Source: Pirellulales bacterium (GTDB lineage: Bacteria; Planctomycetota; Planctomycetia; Pirellulales; DATAWG01). From it: a DNA stretch of 64,000 nt. The notes under the pieces were generated by a model. It saw only the letters and a program-made list of their open reading frames with translations, did no database searches and was not told the DNA's origin. The stretch covers positions 24,414-88,413 of the forward strand of contig DATAWG010000111.1 of NCBI GenBank assembly GCA_036267355.1, written 5' to 3'. Within the stretch, counting starts at the first letter, position 1, and every line of letters starts with the position of its first letter. Positions 23,601-32,852 of this stretch are shown here, one piece after another. A program made the position numbers and the translations under genes.

Positions 23601-26171
23601 ATGAGCGTTGCAATCTCGTCTCCTCGCGATCCTCAGGCGACGAGCCTGTTTGACGGATATAACCCGCCGACGGGCAAATTCGACGAGATGTTTAGCGCTC
23701 CGGGCGTCGTGCGGCCGCATTGGACGCAGTTTGTCGAGGCGATCGACGCGATGGGGCGGCCCGAGTTGGGCCGGCGCTGGGAAATCGCCCAACGGCTGAT
23801 TCGCGAAAACGGCGTCACCTACAACGTGCATGGCGACGAGCAGGGCCGCGACCGGCCGTGGGAACTCGACGCCTTGCCGCTTCTGGTTCCGGCCGCCGAA
23901 TGGACGGCGCTCGCGGCCGGCCTCACGCAACGGGCCCGGCTGCTGAACATGATTCTGGCCGACATCTACGGCCCGCAGACGCTGCTGGCCTCGGGCGATT
24001 TGCCGGCCGAGTTTGTCTACGCACATCCGAACTTCCTCCGCCCGTGCCATCGCGTACGCGTGCCGCACGACACGTATCTGCACCTCTATGCGGTGCATCT
24101 GGCTCGCTCGGCCGACGATGGCCGCTGGATCGTATTGGCCGATCGGACGCAAGCGCCCTCGGGGGCGGGCTACGCGGTGGAAAACCGGATCGTCATCTCG
24201 CGGATGTTGCCGAACAAGTTTCAAGATTGCCGCGTGCAACGATTGGCGTCGTTTTTCATGTCGGTGCGCGAAACGCTCCGCGGATTGGCGGCCCACCATC
24301 GCGAAAACCCGCGCATCGTGCTGTTGAGCCCCGGCCCGACCAGCGTCACGTATTTCGAAGACGCCTATCTGGCTCGTTATCTCGGCTACACGCTTGTCGA
24401 GGCAGGCGATCTGACGGTGCGCGACAACCGCGTGTATCTCAAAACGCTCGGTGGCCTGATCCAGAGCGATGTGATTCTGCGGCGCATCGCCGACGAAGAT
24501 TGCGATCCGTTGGAATTGCCGGGCGATACCGGAGTGTCGGGCCTTCTGCAAGCGGTGCGCGGCGGCAATGCGATCGTCGCCAACGCGCTCGGAAGCGGCG
24601 TTTTGGAAGCGTCGGCCTTGTTGAGCTTCTTGCCGCAGCTTTGCCGCCGGCTATTGGGCGAAGAGTTGCTGATTCCATCGGTGAAAACCTGGTGGTGCGC
24701 CAGGCCCGACGATCTGACCCACGTGCTAAAAAATTTCGAACAATTGGCGATCAAGCCGGCGTTCGGCGGCGTGTCGGCGCAAGCCACTCTCGTCGGCCAA
24801 CTGTCGCCCGCCGATCGCGACAAGCTGATCGCCAAGATCAAGGCCCGTCCGCGAGAGTTCGTCGGGCAGCAATTCATCAGCCGCTCGACGGCCCCGGTGC
24901 TTTGTGCGAGCGGCGTGCGGCCGTGGCACGTCGCGCTGCGCACGTTTCTCGTGGCGACGAAAGATTCCTATGAAGTGATGCCCGGCGGCCTGATGCGGGC
25001 CTCGGCCCATGGCGACCGCTTAGGCGATTCGCTTTTGGCCGGCGAAGGGAGCAAAGACGTGTGGGTGATCTCCGAGGGGCCGGTGGCGGCAGTGAGTTTG
25101 CTTCACCCGCCGGAAACACCGGTGCCGCTCAGGCGCAGTGGAAACGACTTGCCCAGCCGTGTGGCTGACAATTTGTATTGGCTCGGCCGCGACGTGGAAC
25201 GGGCCGAAGGAACAATTCGCCTCTTGCGAAGCGTCGTGCTGCGGCTCACGAGCGAAACCGAGCCCAGCGGTCTCACGGATCTCAGCCCGCTGCTACACGC
25301 GCTCGCCGATCAGGGACAAATTCGGCCGGAATTCGTCGTGCATGCCGCCGGCGAGCGAATCCCGGTGATCGAAAGAGAAATTCTCACCTTCATTTTCGAT
25401 CCCAATCGGATCGGCAGCTTGCGGCGAACGTTGACGCGGATGCACCACGTCGCGTCGATTGTCCGCGATCGAATTTCGCTCGACAGTTGGCGGATCCTGC
25501 ACCGCGTGCAACACGATTTTCTGCCCGGCGAAAAACCGGCGTCAATCCAATTCAGCGACGTCTTGGCGATGCTCAACGCGATGATCGTCGATCTGGCCGC
25601 GTTCAGCGGCTTGGGCATGGAAAGCATGACGCGCGGACCGGGCTGGCGATTCCTCGACATGGGTCGTCGCTTGGAGCGATCGCTGCAATCGATGAACCTG
25701 TTGCGAAGCACGCTAGTCACCGCGCAGACCGACGAAACCCCGGTGCTCGAAGCCCTCCTGGAAATTGCCGATAGCTCGATGACCTACCGCAATCGGTATC
25801 AGACCGCGCCGCGATTGGCCCCGGTGTTGGACCTGTTGATGACCGACGAAACGAATCCACGCTCGGTTGGATTTCAGCTCGTGGCATTGGCCGATCATGC
25901 CGAGCATTTGCCGCGCGACGAAAGCGAACCAATGCTCAATACCGAGCAGCGGACGATGCTAGCCGTGCTTACCGGCATGCGCCTCGCCGACATCAATTCA
26001 CTGGCGACGGTCGATCGCGAAGGCTATCGGCAAAATCTCGATCGTCTGCTGACTCGCGTGGCCCAGCAATTGCGCAGTCTCTCCGACAGCATCACGCACA
26101 AGTATCTGGTCCACGCCGGCCCGCCGCGTCAGCTAACCGAAATCCGCCCCGTTGCCCCAAGCCCCATGTGA
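23601..26171 (+). CDS. Circularly permuted ATP-grasp protein fused to alpha-E domain
   Basis: 856 residues. About 30-505 is a circularly permuted type 2 ATP-grasp domain: VTYNVHGDEQGRDRPWELDA, then YAHPNFLRPCHRV, LADRTQAPSGAGYAVENR, LLSPGPTSVTYFEDAYLARY, TVRDNRVYLKTLGG, and LAIKPAFGGVSAQATLVG, the usual order for this family. From about 515 comes the all-helical alpha-E domain (SRVADNLYWLGRDVERAEGT and a second DMGRRLERSLQ half). In many genomes these are two genes; here they are one. ATP-grasp enzymes of this group are predicted to form peptide or amide bonds. It follows the DUF2126 gene by 171 bases on the same strand and precedes a third transglutaminase. No good ribosome binding site precedes 23601. 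Confidence 0.92.
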   Translation: MSVAISSPRDPQATSLFDGYNPPTGKFDEMFSAPGVVRPHWTQFVEAIDAMGRPELGRRWEIAQRLIRENGVTYNVHGDEQGRDRPWELDALPLLVPAAEWTALAAGLTQRARLLNMILADIYGPQTLLASGDLPAEFVYAHPNFLRPCHRVRVPHDTYLHLYAVHLARSADDGRWIVLADRTQAPSGAGYAVENRIVISRMLPNKFQDCRVQRLASFFMSVRETLRGLAAHHRENPRIVLLSPGPTSVTYFEDAYLARYLGYTLVEAGDLTVRDNRVYLKTLGGLIQSDVILRRIADEDCDPLELPGDTGVSGLLQAVRGGNAIVANALGSGVLEASALLSFLPQLCRRLLGEELLIPSVKTWWCARPDDLTHVLKNFEQLAIKPAFGGVSAQATLVGQLSPADRDKLIAKIKARPREFVGQQFISRSTAPVLCASGVRPWHVALRTFLVATKDSYEVMPGGLMRASAHGDRLGDSLLAGEGSKDVWVISEGPVAAVSLLHPPETPVPLRRSGNDLPSRVADNLYWLGRDVERAEGTIRLLRSVVLRLTSETEPSGLTDLSPLLHALADQGQIRPEFVVHAAGERIPVIEREILTFIFDPNRIGSLRRTLTRMHHVASIVRDRISLDSWRILHRVQHDFLPGEKPASIQFSDVLAMLNAMIVDLAAFSGLGMESMTRGPGWRFLDMGRRLERSLQSMNLLRSTLVTAQTDETPVLEALLEIADSSMTYRNRYQTAPRLAPVLDLLMTDETNPRSVGFQLVALADHAEHLPRDESEPMLNTEQRTMLAVLTGMRLADINSLATVDREGYRQNLDRLLTRVAQQLRSLSDSITHKYLVHAGPPRQLTEIRPVAPSPM

Positions 26172-26177
26172 AGAAGA

Positions 26178-26299
26178 TGACGAATGTCGAAGCACGAACG
26201 TCTAAAGAATGACGAATGCCTAATGACGAACGTTCGCAAAGCCCTTCGACATTCGTGCTTCGTCATTTTTTAGACATTCGTCATTAGACCTTCGTCATT
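26178..26299. repeat. ATGACGAATG inverted-array repeat, copy 1
   Basis: Direct copies ATGACGAATG (26178), ATGACGAATG (26210) and ATGACGAACG (26224) face inverted copies TTCGTCAT (26260), CATTCGTCAT (26276) and TTCGTCAT (26292), with shared flanks such as GTCGAAGCACGAACGTCTAA. A second element with the same words lies at 41960-42070. It sits just before a gene with a TTG start and no visible ribosome binding site. Confidence 0.8.
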
Positions 26300-26338
26300 T
26301 CGTTCCCCTTCACCCTCACCCTCACCGTTGCCTCTCCC

Positions 26339-27226
26339 TTGGACTACAAAATCTCGCACACAACCGTCTACAGCTATGCCGAGGCGGTGCCGTATTGCCA
26401 CAACGAAGTTCACCTCACGCCGCGCGATCATCTGCGACAAAGTTGTATTTCGAACCGGTTGGCCATCAAGCCGCAGCCGAAGTGGATCGAAAGCGTGCTC
26501 GATTATTTCGGCAATTCGGTCAGCTTTTTCACCGTCGAGGAGGGGCACCAGCGGCTATCGGTTACGGCCCTGAGCAAGGTTCGCGTGACCGAGTTGCCGC
26601 AACTGGCGCCGAGCAAAATGCCGTGGGAAGCGGTGCGCGATCAATTGGCCATCGATCGCAGCCCGGCAGTGCTCGAAGCGTATCAATATGCGTTTGAGTC
26701 CCCGCACGTGCCGACGGCGCCGGAACTGGCCGCCTATGCCGCGACATCGTTTGCTCCCGGCCGGCCATGGCTCGAGTCGCTCTTGCATCTGACGCGCCGC
26801 ATTTATTCCGAATTCAAGTACGATAAATCGGCCACGAACATTCGCACGTCGCCGCTCGAGGTGCTTCGGCTACGGCGGGGCGTGTGCCAGGATTTCGCCC
26901 ATCTGCAAATCGCCTGCCTGCGATCGCTCGGGCTGCCGGTGCGGTATGTGAGCGGCTACCTGGTCACCTCGCCTCCGCCGGGGCAGCCCCGGCTGGTGGG
27001 GGCGGATGCGTCGCATGCTTGGATCTCGGCATTCTCGCCCGAGCATGGCTGGATCGACGTTGATCCGACGAACGATCTGATTCCGTCGCTGAAGCACGTT
27101 TCGCTGGCCTGGGGCCGCGACTATAGCGACGTGAGCCCAATCAAGGGAGTCTATATCGGCGGGGGGCACAACGGCATGACCGTGGCCGTCGACGTGATGC
27201 CGCTGCCGGCCGATGGCGCAGGCTAG
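26339..27226 (+). CDS. Transglutaminase-like family protein
   Basis: 295 residues from a TTG start. The N-terminal beta domain (YKISHTTVYSYAEAVPYCHN, VHLTPRDHLRQ) precedes a catalytic domain with C183 (RRGVCQDFAHLQIACL), H226 (DASHAWISAFSPEHGW) and D242 (IDVDPTNDLIPS), a complete triad. It resembles the product of 18159-19151 and completes the DUF2126, ATP-grasp/alpha-E, transglutaminase series on the plus strand. The TTG at 26339 gives the family-typical start of the first beta strand, but no Shine-Dalgarno precedes it; the upstream 160 bases are an inverted repeat array, so translation may be weak, coupled or start elsewhere. Convergent with the lipoprotein gene. Confidence 0.88.
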   Translation: MDYKISHTTVYSYAEAVPYCHNEVHLTPRDHLRQSCISNRLAIKPQPKWIESVLDYFGNSVSFFTVEEGHQRLSVTALSKVRVTELPQLAPSKMPWEAVRDQLAIDRSPAVLEAYQYAFESPHVPTAPELAAYAATSFAPGRPWLESLLHLTRRIYSEFKYDKSATNIRTSPLEVLRLRRGVCQDFAHLQIACLRSLGLPVRYVSGYLVTSPPPGQPRLVGADASHAWISAFSPEHGWIDVDPTNDLIPSLKHVSLAWGRDYSDVSPIKGVYIGGGHNGMTVAVDVMPLPADGAG

Positions 27227-27263
27227 TCGTCCCCGCGGCACAGTCCCCGCGCCGCCACAGCGC

Positions 27264-28046
27264 TCATTTCTTTTTGACTGTTCCGGCGGCAACAGGCGCC
27301 GGTGCCACTGTCACCGAAGACGAAACGATCGCCGTCCCCGCCGTAAGCGACGCCAATTTCTCGATGTCGCTCGGCACTCGGGCTTCTTCGGTCGACCACC
27401 AACCGAGTACGGCAACGGCCTGCGGCGTTTCGTAAACCCACATCTGAAAGAACGTATCGACCGCCGGAATATCCGGTTTGCCGGACTTAACAACATCGTA
27501 GGCCGACTTCCCCTTTGCGGTCAGCCGCTGCCAGGAAAGCTTGCCGCCGGTGGAAGTTTGCACATCGACGGGCTCCCAGGCGCCGGGCTCGAATCGAGCT
27601 CGCTTCAGCCGGTCGCGCCATTCTTGATACGGGAATTTTCCTTTAATCGCCGCCGGGTCCCCCTCGCCGATATACAAAAAGAGCGGACTGGTCGTGTCCT
27701 TCACGACGAAATCCCCTTCGAACATCCTCTCCAAGCCGGGAAAATCCGGCAAGAACCACGGCGCGAATTTCTGCCGCAGAATTCGCGTGTTCTCTCTCTC
27801 CGGATCGGCCGAGATCGCAGTGAATTCCTTCTTGAACAATTGAGGAATGCGAAAGTTGATCGCCAGGTCGTCGGTGGGGCGGCGGAGCACGGCGAACTCC
27901 GAACTGATGCGGAGCTGTTCGAGCCGATGCTGAAATTTCTCGCCATAAGCACTCGACCCGCATCCGGACGCGGCGGCGAGGGATACAGCAACAATTACCA
28001 ACACCGCGATTTGCAACCGCCATCGGCCTCTTACGATCTCGGCCAT
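27264..28046 (-). CDS. Putative lipoprotein of unknown function
   Basis: 260 residues from the ATG at 28044-28046. An N-terminal hydrophobic stretch (LQIAVLVIVAVSLAAASGC) ends in a lipobox-like ASG-C, so membrane anchoring by lipid is likely. The mature part (FQHRLEQLRISSEFAVLRRP, FLPDFPGLERMFEGDF, DTTSPLFLYIGEGD) is not from a family I can name, but it has the look of a conserved planctomycete hypothetical. The tail is alanine/valine-rich and ends in KKK. The frame is open 26 codons further upstream, but the lipoprotein signal fits the shorter start. Convergent with the transglutaminase gene and divergent from the pseudo-receiver gene. Confidence 0.75.
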   Translation of the reverse strand: MAEIVRGRWRLQIAVLVIVAVSLAAASGCGSSAYGEKFQHRLEQLRISSEFAVLRRPTDDLAINFRIPQLFKKEFTAISADPERENTRILRQKFAPWFLPDFPGLERMFEGDFVVKDTTSPLFLYIGEGDPAAIKGKFPYQEWRDRLKRARFEPGAWEPVDVQTSTGGKLSWQRLTAKGKSAYDVVKSGKPDIPAVDTFFQMWVYETPQAVAVLGWWSTEEARVPSDIEKLASLTAGTAIVSSSVTVAPAPVAAGTVKKK

Positions 28047-28319
28047 CTTAAACCTATTCGCTCCGTCACGATCGATCCGGGGTGCGTGTCCCAACGGCAG
28101 TGAAATCCCGAAAAGCAACGTCAACCGCGATTGTCGCTAGCAATCGATCCCACTGTCAAGCATTGCAGTCGTCATAGCTTGGCGCCGATTCTCGCAAGCT
28201 GGCGATAATTTCCTGCGACCGAGCATCGCGAGATTGACCCTTGCCACGCACATCGCTAAAGTATCGCCCTCGAAAGGCATGGGCCGCGGCTCGCGCAATT
28301 CAAACTCCGGTTTCCGACC

Positions 28320-29294
28320 ATGGCGACAGCGGATCGCGATTTGCCGCAGACAACCGCTCATTGGGGCGGACTGCCGCTACGGATGCGAGCATTGTTTATC
28401 ACCGGCAGCGGTCGCACAGGCGGTTGGTTGGCCGAGGCGCTTGCCGTGGATAGCGCGGCGGAGGTGCTCCTTGAGGAAACCGTCGGCGCGGCGGCCGGCG
28501 CGGCACGGCTGCGCGACGAACTGTTCGACATCGTGCTGGTAAGCCACGAAGCGAACGAACTCGACGCCTTGGAACTGACCGCAGGCCTTCGAGCCGGCGG
28601 CCTGGAAAGCGCGATCCTTATCCTGGGCTCTTCCCTCACTCCGGAAGTCGAAGCCGAAGCTTTCGAGGCCGGCGCCGATGCCTATCTTTGCGTCGATGCG
28701 TCGACCACCCGCGCCTTGCTTTGGATCGCAGCCCGAGCGATCGAGCGGTGCCGGCTGGTTCAAGAGAATCGTCGACTCGCCTTGGCCGAGCGGAAGCGAT
28801 TGGAATACGAACATCAAGAAGCCGACCGGCTCTTGGCAGAGCAACGCGGGCTGATCGCCGAGTTGGAGGGAATCGAGATCGTCGACGAGCCGCCCGCGAA
28901 CGGCAAACGGTCTGCCGCCGTTCCGTTTTCGGCGACCGTGTCGCTCGCATCGCCGCTGCCGGCCAATCTCATCGCCCACTATGCCGATCTGTTGCGAGCC
29001 TACGTGATCATGGGCTCTGGCAATCTCGGCTCTCAGATGCGCGTGCTGGCGGAGCTCTTGGTGGCCGCGGGCGTGACGCCGCAGCAAACCATGATGCTGC
29101 ATCTACAGGTGCTCGAGGAATTGGTTGGCGGCCTCGGCAGCCGCAGCGCTCGGCATGTGATGACCCGAGCCGATCTGCTGGTGGTCGAAGTGATGATGCA
29201 TTTGGCCGACGGTTATCGGCAGCGGCTGTTCGATCGGCTCAACCCGCCGCGTCAGAAAGAATTGCCGGGATTCGGGCCGGCTGCGTCCGGGTGA
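28320..29294 (+). CDS. Receiver-like (pseudo-receiver) protein with coiled coil and helical C-terminal domain
   Basis: 324 residues. Residues about 22-140 have the alternating pattern of a response-regulator receiver (MRALFITGSGRTGG, FDIVLVSHEANELDALEL, AILILGSSLTPEVEAEAFEA, GADAYLCVD). The acidic pair after strand 1, the phosphoacceptor Asp (replaced within LVSHE) and the conserved Lys are all absent, so it cannot be phosphorylated in the usual way. Residues about 140-185 form a coiled coil (RLVQENRRLALAERKRLEYE). The C-terminal domain (about 205-305: LIAHYADLLRAYVIMGSGNL, VLEELVGGLGSRSARHVMTR) is helical and probably conserved in planctomycetes. It may be a scaffold or signalling adaptor. 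The first in-frame ATG is at 28320; the ATG at 28383 is possible. Confidence 0.72.
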   Translation: MATADRDLPQTTAHWGGLPLRMRALFITGSGRTGGWLAEALAVDSAAEVLLEETVGAAAGAARLRDELFDIVLVSHEANELDALELTAGLRAGGLESAILILGSSLTPEVEAEAFEAGADAYLCVDASTTRALLWIAARAIERCRLVQENRRLALAERKRLEYEHQEADRLLAEQRGLIAELEGIEIVDEPPANGKRSAAVPFSATVSLASPLPANLIAHYADLLRAYVIMGSGNLGSQMRVLAELLVAAGVTPQQTMMLHLQVLEELVGGLGSRSARHVMTRADLLVVEVMMHLADGYRQRLFDRLNPPRQKELPGFGPAASG

Positions 29295-29403
29295 GAACGC
29301 GCTCGATTGAGACCGCCTCGGCCCAATTACCGGCGGCAAGCAACGCGGTGTCCCCGCTTAGAATCAGCCAGAAAACATGCTCGGCCGCTGGCGCAGGATG
29401 GAT

Positions 29404-29475
29404 GCGGTGCCCACTGCTTTGCGTGGGCATGTAGCCGTGAAAAGCTGCCCACGCCGAGCCGTGGGCATGGCACCC
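29404..29475. repeat. Double palindrome between convergent genes, GTGGGCA family
   Basis: TGCCCAC and GTGGGCA flank TGCTTTGC (29408-29429), followed after 16 bases by TGCCCACG, GCCGAGC and CGTGGGCATGGCACCC (29446-29475). It has the same parts as 3642-3727 and 45023-45048. It lies between convergent genes and may end transcription. Confidence 0.75.
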
Positions 29476-29509
29476 GAATTCGAAATACCGAATTATTTTC
29501 TGCGGCAGC

Positions 29510-32500
29510 TCAATAGCGACGGGCCGATTGCAGCGGTTTGCAAGCCACCCTGCCTGTGGGGCCGATTGCCATCCCGATCCAGCCGTCTTCGACCACCAAC
29601 TGCGTGACCTGCAGATTCGCCAGTCGCGGGTCGGTCGTGATCGAGGTCGGAAGCAAGCTGATTTTGCGGTCCCGCGACAGCACCTTGCTGAAGATGCCGC
29701 GGAGTGCAACTTCGGTCTTTCCTTTGTATTGGCCTCCCAATTCGATCGATCCATCGCGCTGGAAATCGGCGGCGAGGCCGTGCGGGTCGGGCCGATAGGC
29801 GGCACGTACTTCGAAATCGTGCCAGCGACGCTTTCCTTGTCGAATTTCGGCGATATTGATCGCCAACTCGATTCGACCGCCCGTGCAGTGGATGCGCAAC
29901 GGCTCGGTTTTCGCAAAGGCGATTTCGACCCCTTCGGGTAGATCTTCCGGCGTCGGCTTTGGGGCGCGGCTCAGCCGCTCGTTCAAATACTGTTGCAACG
30001 CCGGAAGGGTGAATGTGCGGCCGGCGAGGTCGAGATGGTCGAGCAAGTTGTTCACGGCCGATTCGTGCATTTGCATGCTCGCCAGGCTGTTGGCTGGAGC
30101 ATCGGGACGCGGCGTAAAGGCTGCTAACTGATCGTCGCCCGCAAGCCGGCTGCGAACCGTGAGGCGTTCGGCGCTCGTCTCCAATGTTTCGACGACGGGC
30201 TTCAATTCAAGTTTATCGAGCGGTTTCAAGATCCGATCCTGAAAATTCTGCTCGACGTGCGCCAAGCGTGGCTCGATGGAAGCATCGATTCGCGAGCAGG
30301 CCGATTGACGAATCTTCTCGTCGGTTTCCTGATTGGCTTCGTTTTGCTTCTGCTCGCGCTGCGACATGGCATAGTTTCGCACCATCGATCGCACGAGCGG
30401 AATATTGTCGTACTCCGTGTGAAGTCCCTCGACCGTGCTGCTGCTGTCGACGGCCGCCTTGGCCGCCTCGGCATGTATGCCGGCCGCGTCGATCAGGATC
30501 CGCTTCTGCACGCAAAACTGCGCCGTGCCGCGATTCATAAACGTGACCGGGCCATAACTCGATCGCGTTTGCGACTCGACGTCGCCCATCGCTTGGAACG
30601 CGAACTGCCAACTCGTCGGGCTGGGCAACAGGCGCACGGCAAGTTGCGTCGACGTGCTGCTTCGGCCGCGGACCTGGCTGCCGAGGATCGTCTCATTCAC
30701 CGGGCTTTCAATCGTCGCTTGCTCCGGCAGCAATCGGTTGATCAAATCCGCGGTCAAGGCGATCCGCACATTGGCGTTGCGATAGTGGGTGTCAAGCCGG
30801 CGGCCAAGATCGTTGTCGGCTGCGGTGCCCGAGCGACCGAGTTCGGCGCGCATTAGAGCCAAGCGACGAGCATCGACCGCTCGGCCGTCGGATTCGTAGC
30901 GTTCCACGAGGGCCAGCAAATCTTCGCCGATCGCCGGTTCATTGTCGGCGGAAATTGCCGCCCAGCGGCGGAGTTGCTTGTCCAATTCCGCCAGCGATCG
31001 TTCTTCCGTTTTTTGCGAATGGCCGGCCGATTGCCGGCGCTCGGCGATTCTGCCAAGCACCTCCCGGGCGACGTGCCGGCGCTCGTCGGCGCTCGCCTGC
31101 TCGTCGCGTTTGGTCAATTCCGCAATCGTGTCGAGCATCAGGTGTTCGCGCAGTCCAGTCGCGCCAGGGATTTGCTCGGCAGTCGTGGTTATGTCGGCCA
31201 GCGCGAGCTCCATCCGCCGGCGATTCAAGGGTGTCTGGATGTTCGCTGCGATGGCGGTTTGCCGCTGCTGACAAACGACATCCCAAACGTCGAGCCGGCG
31301 CACCAGCGCATATTGCACCCGGTGGATCGCCGCCGCCGAAGCGACATTGCCGGCACGCGCGGCGAGCGTGGCCGCTTGCTCCACCGCGAGGCGAAGTTGC
31401 TTCAACACTGCCGCGGCCTGGTGAACCTCGTGCGGTTGGAGGGCATTGAGACGGCTGATTTCGGCGTCGGCATCCGCGACCCAACCGCGCAGCGCGGCAT
31501 CGTTCTGCTGCGAAAGCGCGTGCAAGGCGTCGAGCAGACTCTTGGGCAACGGCCAGGCATGCGGCGCCGGCGGCAATTCAATTGCGTCGAGAGGCGAAGG
31601 CATATCGGTGGCCGTGGCTCTGCCGACAGACGACAACTTCGCATTCGCAGACGCGGTCGGCTTCTTGAAAGATCCATCGCCGAGCGACGGGAGAGGCGGC
31701 GGCGCGGATTTCGGCAGCGCCGTGGAAACCGGTGCTTTTGCTCGCGACGCAATTTCTACTGCCGCGGTCGAACCGGGGATCTCCTTTGGCGGCGCGACGC
31801 CAGCCGTTTCTGATGGCTGGGGCTTTGCCGTGGCCGCTGCGGTCGATCGCGTTTGCGTAAGCGATTGCGGCGATTGTTTCTTGGCGTGAATCTCAAGCGA
31901 TTCGAGCGTGTGCGATACTTCGCCGGCAAGCGTCTCGCCCAGCACGGACACATCGCGGTGCAATTCCAACACGGCAGGGCCTGGAATTTCCGCCAGTGAG
32001 TTGCCGAAATCGGAGCTCAAAGCCGGAGCGGATGCTAGATCCGCAGGAAGCGCCGGTCGGCGTTCGGTCCCGATCGCCGCGTTTTCAGCCGCGGCGTTTA
32101 GGGCCGCCGCCTTTTCGGCCGGGGAAGAAACCATTGCCGCGTTCGAATCAGCGGATGTTTCCGCCGTTCCGGTCGTCAAATGCTTCGGTTCGTCGGAAGC
32201 GGTTCGATTGGTTTTCAATTCGGCCGCGGCATCGAATTGCCAGCCGTCACCCGTCAAATCCGTCGAATTGTCCGCAAGGCCGACCCGATTCGTCCGGTCC
32301 GAACCTGGCTGAGAAGAATCGCAATCGGGACCGGAGTCGGTCGGGGAAAGAAAACCGGCGGTCTGCACCTGGGCCGGCAACACCAACGCGGCCCCGTCGC
32401 CGGACGTATCGACCAGCGACTGGCTCGGCGACGAAACGACATTGGTCGCCGACGGCTGTTCCGCATGGCTCTCGTTCAGTCGGTCCCATGTCCGCGGAGC

Positions 32501-32569
32501 AACCAGCGCTAGCAGGAACAGACATCCCAGAACTAGCACACACGGCCAAATCGGCGTTCGTTGACTCAC
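29510..32569 (-). CDS. Large exported or membrane-anchored protein of unknown function
   Basis: 1019 residues from a GTG at 32567-32569, chosen because AAGGAG stands nine bases upstream. An N-terminal hydrophobic segment (PIWPCVLVLGCLFLLALVAP) should be a signal anchor. Residues about 40-390 are low complexity, rich in serine, alanine and proline. The remainder is more structured: helices rich in AEQAATLAARAGN-like runs, a segment RTRSTAAATAKPQPSE, and a C-terminal third (about 640-1000) with QFAFQAMGDVESQTRSSYG, FCVQKRILIDAAGIHAEAAK and a terminal beta region (KTEVALRGIFSKVL, LANLQVTQLVVEDGWIGMAI). I recognise no named domain; it resembles large planctomycete-specific hypothetical proteins. 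It is transcribed in the same direction as the rsmD gene 283 bases upstream. Confidence 0.8.
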   Translation of the reverse strand: MSQRTPIWPCVLVLGCLFLLALVAPRTWDRLNESHAEQPSATNVVSSPSQSLVDTSGDGAALVLPAQVQTAGFLSPTDSGPDCDSSQPGSDRTNRVGLADNSTDLTGDGWQFDAAAELKTNRTASDEPKHLTTGTAETSADSNAAMVSSPAEKAAALNAAAENAAIGTERRPALPADLASAPALSSDFGNSLAEIPGPAVLELHRDVSVLGETLAGEVSHTLESLEIHAKKQSPQSLTQTRSTAAATAKPQPSETAGVAPPKEIPGSTAAVEIASRAKAPVSTALPKSAPPPLPSLGDGSFKKPTASANAKLSSVGRATATDMPSPLDAIELPPAPHAWPLPKSLLDALHALSQQNDAALRGWVADADAEISRLNALQPHEVHQAAAVLKQLRLAVEQAATLAARAGNVASAAAIHRVQYALVRRLDVWDVVCQQRQTAIAANIQTPLNRRRMELALADITTTAEQIPGATGLREHLMLDTIAELTKRDEQASADERRHVAREVLGRIAERRQSAGHSQKTEERSLAELDKQLRRWAAISADNEPAIGEDLLALVERYESDGRAVDARRLALMRAELGRSGTAADNDLGRRLDTHYRNANVRIALTADLINRLLPEQATIESPVNETILGSQVRGRSSTSTQLAVRLLPSPTSWQFAFQAMGDVESQTRSSYGPVTFMNRGTAQFCVQKRILIDAAGIHAEAAKAAVDSSSTVEGLHTEYDNIPLVRSMVRNYAMSQREQKQNEANQETDEKIRQSACSRIDASIEPRLAHVEQNFQDRILKPLDKLELKPVVETLETSAERLTVRSRLAGDDQLAAFTPRPDAPANSLASMQMHESAVNNLLDHLDLAGRTFTLPALQQYLNERLSRAPKPTPEDLPEGVEIAFAKTEPLRIHCTGGRIELAINIAEIRQGKRRWHDFEVRAAYRPDPHGLAADFQRDGSIELGGQYKGKTEVALRGIFSKVLSRDRKISLLPTSITTDPRLANLQVTQLVVEDGWIGMAIGPTGRVACKPLQSARRY

Positions 32570-32852
32570 GGTTGCATTCTCCTTCCACGGCCGAGCGACG
32601 GCACGACAGCTAGCAGCGTAGCGGGAACCCGACTCCTCCATCTCGTAGGAATCGGAAATTCATTGCCGGCGAGTCGAACCCGATTTCGAGCAATAGCCTG
32701 CGAATTTTCTCGTTGCTAGCACTGCCGGCTGAAGATGGGCAGCTTAGGTCAAGCGGGACCGAAGGCGGGCCGCCATTTGCCATCATGGGCTGCCGAGTGG
32801 TCTGCTTCCTGCTAGCCCAGCGGGCTCAGCGGCGTGCCACGGGGACCGGAAG

